In this document: one piece after another, positions 3,940-5,780 of the stretch
Layout: the number at the start of each line of letters is the position of its first letter
Numbering within the stretch: the stretch's first letter is position 1
Assembly: GCA_030682595.1 (NCBI GenBank)
Contig: JAUXNZ010000032.1
Location: forward strand, 1 to 5,780
Length of the DNA: 5,780 bases
DNA from: Rhodocyclaceae bacterium
Lineage (GTDB): Bacteria > Pseudomonadota > Gammaproteobacteria > Burkholderiales > Rhodocyclaceae
Direction of reading: 5' to 3'
The notes under the pieces: model-generated
Database searches by the model: none
Seen by the model: the letters and a program-made list of their open reading frames with translations, nothing else
Told to the model about the DNA's origin: nothing
Translations under genes and position numbers: made by a program

Positions 3940-5780
3940 TCAGGCCTTCCACACCTTGCAGGCATTCTTCTTGAAGTCCGTCTCTTTCGAGATCGGGCAG
4001 GTCGCATCGAGAATGAGCTTATTGACCAGGCGATGCTCGTCAAAGAAGGGGACGAAGACCAGGCCCTCGGGCATCTTGTTGCGTCCCTTGGTGTCGACCC
4101 GCAACTCGATCTCGCCGCGTCGCGTCGCCACCTTGACGATGTCGTTGCGCTTGATGCCGCGCTTTTCGGCGTCCTTCGGGTGCATCCAGATCACTGCGTC
4201 GGGGAAGGATTTGTAAAGCTCCGGCACGCGGCGCGTCATCGAACCGCTGTGCCAGTGTTCCAGCACCCGGCCGGTGCACAGCCAGAGGTTGTATTCGTTG
4301 TCCGGTTTTTCGGGCGGATCCTGGTACGGCAGGGCATAGATCACCGCCTTGCCATCCGGCTTGCCATAGAACTTCAGCGTTTCGCCGGCCTTGATGTAAG
4401 GATCGAAACCCTCGCGGTAGCGCCACAGGGTCTCCTTGCCATTCACCACCGGCCAACGCAGGCCGCGCACCTTGTGATAGAGGTCGAATTCGCCGAGATC
4501 CTTGGCCTTGCCCAGGCCGAATTTGCGGTATTCCTCGAACAACCCCTTCTGCGCGTAAAAACCGAAAGCCTCGGTCTCGTCGTTGGTGTAGCCAGCCCAG
4601 GCATGGGCATTCACCTTGGCGGCCTCTTCCTTCGGGAACTTGTTGCATTCGCCGTTGGCGTAGAGCACGTCGTAGAGCGTCTTGCCCTTGTACTGCGGGT
4701 TCTTGTCGAGCAGCTCGGCCGGCCAGACTTCCTCGACCTTGAAGCGCTTGGAGAACTCGATGTATTGCCACAGGTCGGACTTGCATTCGCCCGGTGCCTT
4801 GACCTGCTGGCGCCAGAACTGGCCGCGCCGCTCGGCGTTGCCGAAAGCACCCTCCTTTTCCATCCACATCGCACTGGGCAGGATCAAGTCGGCCGACATC
4901 GCGGAGACGGTCGGATAGACGTCCGAGACGACGACAAAGGCCTTCGGATTGCGCCAGCCCGGATAGATCTCGCCATTGATGTTCGGCCCGGCCTGCATGT
5001 TGTTGGTGGTCGAAGTCCAGTAAAAACCGATCTTGCCGTCCTTCAGCATGCGACTTTGTGCGACGGCGTGGTAGCCAATGCGCTCGGATATGGTGCCGCC
5101 GGGCACATTCCAGATTTTCTCGGCGGTGGCGCGGTGTTCCGGGTTCATCACCACCATGTCCGCCGGCAAACGATGGGAAAAGGTGCCAACCTCGCGCGCC
5201 GTGCCGCAAGCCGAAGGCTGGCCGGTCAACGAGAAGGGGCTGTTGCCCGGCTCGGAGATCTTGCCGACCAGCAGGTGCACGTTGTACATCATGTTGTTAA
5301 CCCAGGTGCCGCGCGTGTGCTGATTGAAGCCCATGGTCCAGAACGAGGTGACCTTGGTCTTCGGGTCGGCATAAACCTTGGCGAGGGCCAGCAGCTTGTC
5401 CTTCGGCACGCCGGAAATCTCGTGCGTCTTGTCAAGCGTGTATTCGGCAACAAATTTGGCGAATTCGTCGAAACTGATCGGGGAGGATGCCCCCGGGTTG
5501 CCTTTTGGCTTGCCGTCCGCGCCGGGATAGCCGTTGTTGTTGGCGACCTGTTCGAGCGGATGATTCGGGCGCAAGCCGTAACCGATGTCGGTAACGCCGC
5601 GGTGGAAATTGACGTGCTTGGCGACGAAGTCCTTGTTGACCGAGTTGCTCTGGATGATGTAGTTGCAGATGTAGTTGAGGATCGCCAGGTCGGTCTGCGG
5701 CGTGAAGATCATTTCGCTGTCGGCCAGTTCGCAGGAACGGTGGCTGAAGGTGGACAGCACGTTGATCTTGACGTGCTTGG
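3940..5780 (-). CDS. napA: NapA, periplasmic nitrate reductase catalytic subunit (N-terminus missing)
   Basis: NapA reduces nitrate to nitrite at a molybdenum bis-MGD centre in the periplasm, with electrons from NapB. The frame is open from the stop at 3940 to the right edge, giving about 612 residues of an enzyme usually about 830 long. The missing part should hold the Tat signal, the [4Fe-4S] motif and the Mo-ligand cysteine. The visible part starts KHVKINVLSTFSHRS, in the molybdopterin oxidoreductase domain. It carries family stretches such as MGFNQHTRG (about 149), SLTGQPSACGTAREVG (about 183), NMQAGPNINGEIYPG and EKEGAFGNAERR. The C-terminal dinucleotide-binding domain has TGRVLEHWHSGSMTRR and ends LILDATCPISKETDFKKNACKVWKA, typical of proteobacterial NapA. 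A GTG at 5760 is an internal valine codon, not a start. A somewhat longer Gly/Pro/Lys/Asn-rich loop (about 77-98) precedes SFDEFAKF. No stop or frameshift interrupts the visible frame. Confidence 0.98.
   Translation of the reverse strand, partial: KHVKINVLSTFSHRSCELADSEMIFTPQTDLAILNYICNYIIQSNSVNKDFVAKHVNFHRGVTDIGYGLRPNHPLEQVANNNGYPGADGKPKGNPGASSPISFDEFAKFVAEYTLDKTHEISGVPKDKLLALAKVYADPKTKVTSFWTMGFNQHTRGTWVNNMMYNVHLLVGKISEPGNSPFSLTGQPSACGTAREVGTFSHRLPADMVVMNPEHRATAEKIWNVPGGTISERIGYHAVAQSRMLKDGKIGFYWTSTTNNMQAGPNINGEIYPGWRNPKAFVVVSDVYPTVSAMSADLILPSAMWMEKEGAFGNAERRGQFWRQQVKAPGECKSDLWQYIEFSKRFKVEEVWPAELLDKNPQYKGKTLYDVLYANGECNKFPKEEAAKVNAHAWAGYTNDETEAFGFYAQKGLFEEYRKFGLGKAKDLGEFDLYHKVRGLRWPVVNGKETLWRYREGFDPYIKAGETLKFYGKPDGKAVIYALPYQDPPEKPDNEYNLWLCTGRVLEHWHSGSMTRRVPELYKSFPDAVIWMHPKDAEKRGIKRNDIVKVATRRGEIELRVDTKGRNKMPEGLVFVPFFDEHRLVNKLILDATCPISKETDFKKNACKVWKA

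Noticed and set aside
4040..5209. Long open frame of 389 codons inside napA on the same strand
   Set aside because: It is a frame-shifted shadow of NapA, Arg/Gly-rich with no recognisable domain.
5209..5221. 13-base sequence AGCCGAAGGCTGG in napA identical to 419-431 in the intergenic gap
   Set aside because: In napA it encodes conserved residues (QPSA), and the match is short and self-complementary, so chance is the simpler explanation.

Overview
The window is the distal part of a periplasmic nitrate reductase (nap) operon. It is GC-rich and looks like it comes from a Gram-negative proteobacterium. Protein style and gene order suggest a betaproteobacterium, perhaps of the Rhodocyclales type. 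That placement is an inference from recalled NapA/NapG sequences, not a search result.

The main block is on the minus strand and runs from the right edge to about 583: napA (5' end cut off by the edge), napG, napH, napB, a small monoheme cytochrome c gene, then napC. Gaps are short (4-base overlap for napG/napH; about 14 to 55 bases elsewhere), so one transcript is likely. Its promoter and the start of napA lie outside the window. Just after the napC stop there is a 6-bp all-GC hairpin that could end the transcript. On the plus strand, converging on napC, is a short NapF-like ferredoxin (50-370). It seems to be translationally coupled (ATGA overlap) to the last codons of an unidentified upstream gene.

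The products make a full electron path from quinol to nitrate. NapC (membrane tetraheme cytochrome) and NapGH (Fe-S proteins) are two quinol-oxidising inputs. NapB (diheme) passes electrons to NapA (Mo-bis-MGD catalytic subunit), which reduces nitrate to nitrite in the periplasm. The extra monoheme cytochrome c between napB and napC is not part of the classical nap set and may be a further electron carrier. NapF is a cytoplasmic Fe-S protein linked in other bacteria to NapA maturation.

The least explained DNA is the 212-base convergent gap between napF and napC (371-582). It holds six nearly back-to-back perfect short hairpins, a small heptamer tandem repeat and a GC hairpin. An 18-base-pair inverted repeat is built into the last codons of napF just before it. 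I see no tRNA, rRNA, CRISPR array, transposase gene or complete mobile element.
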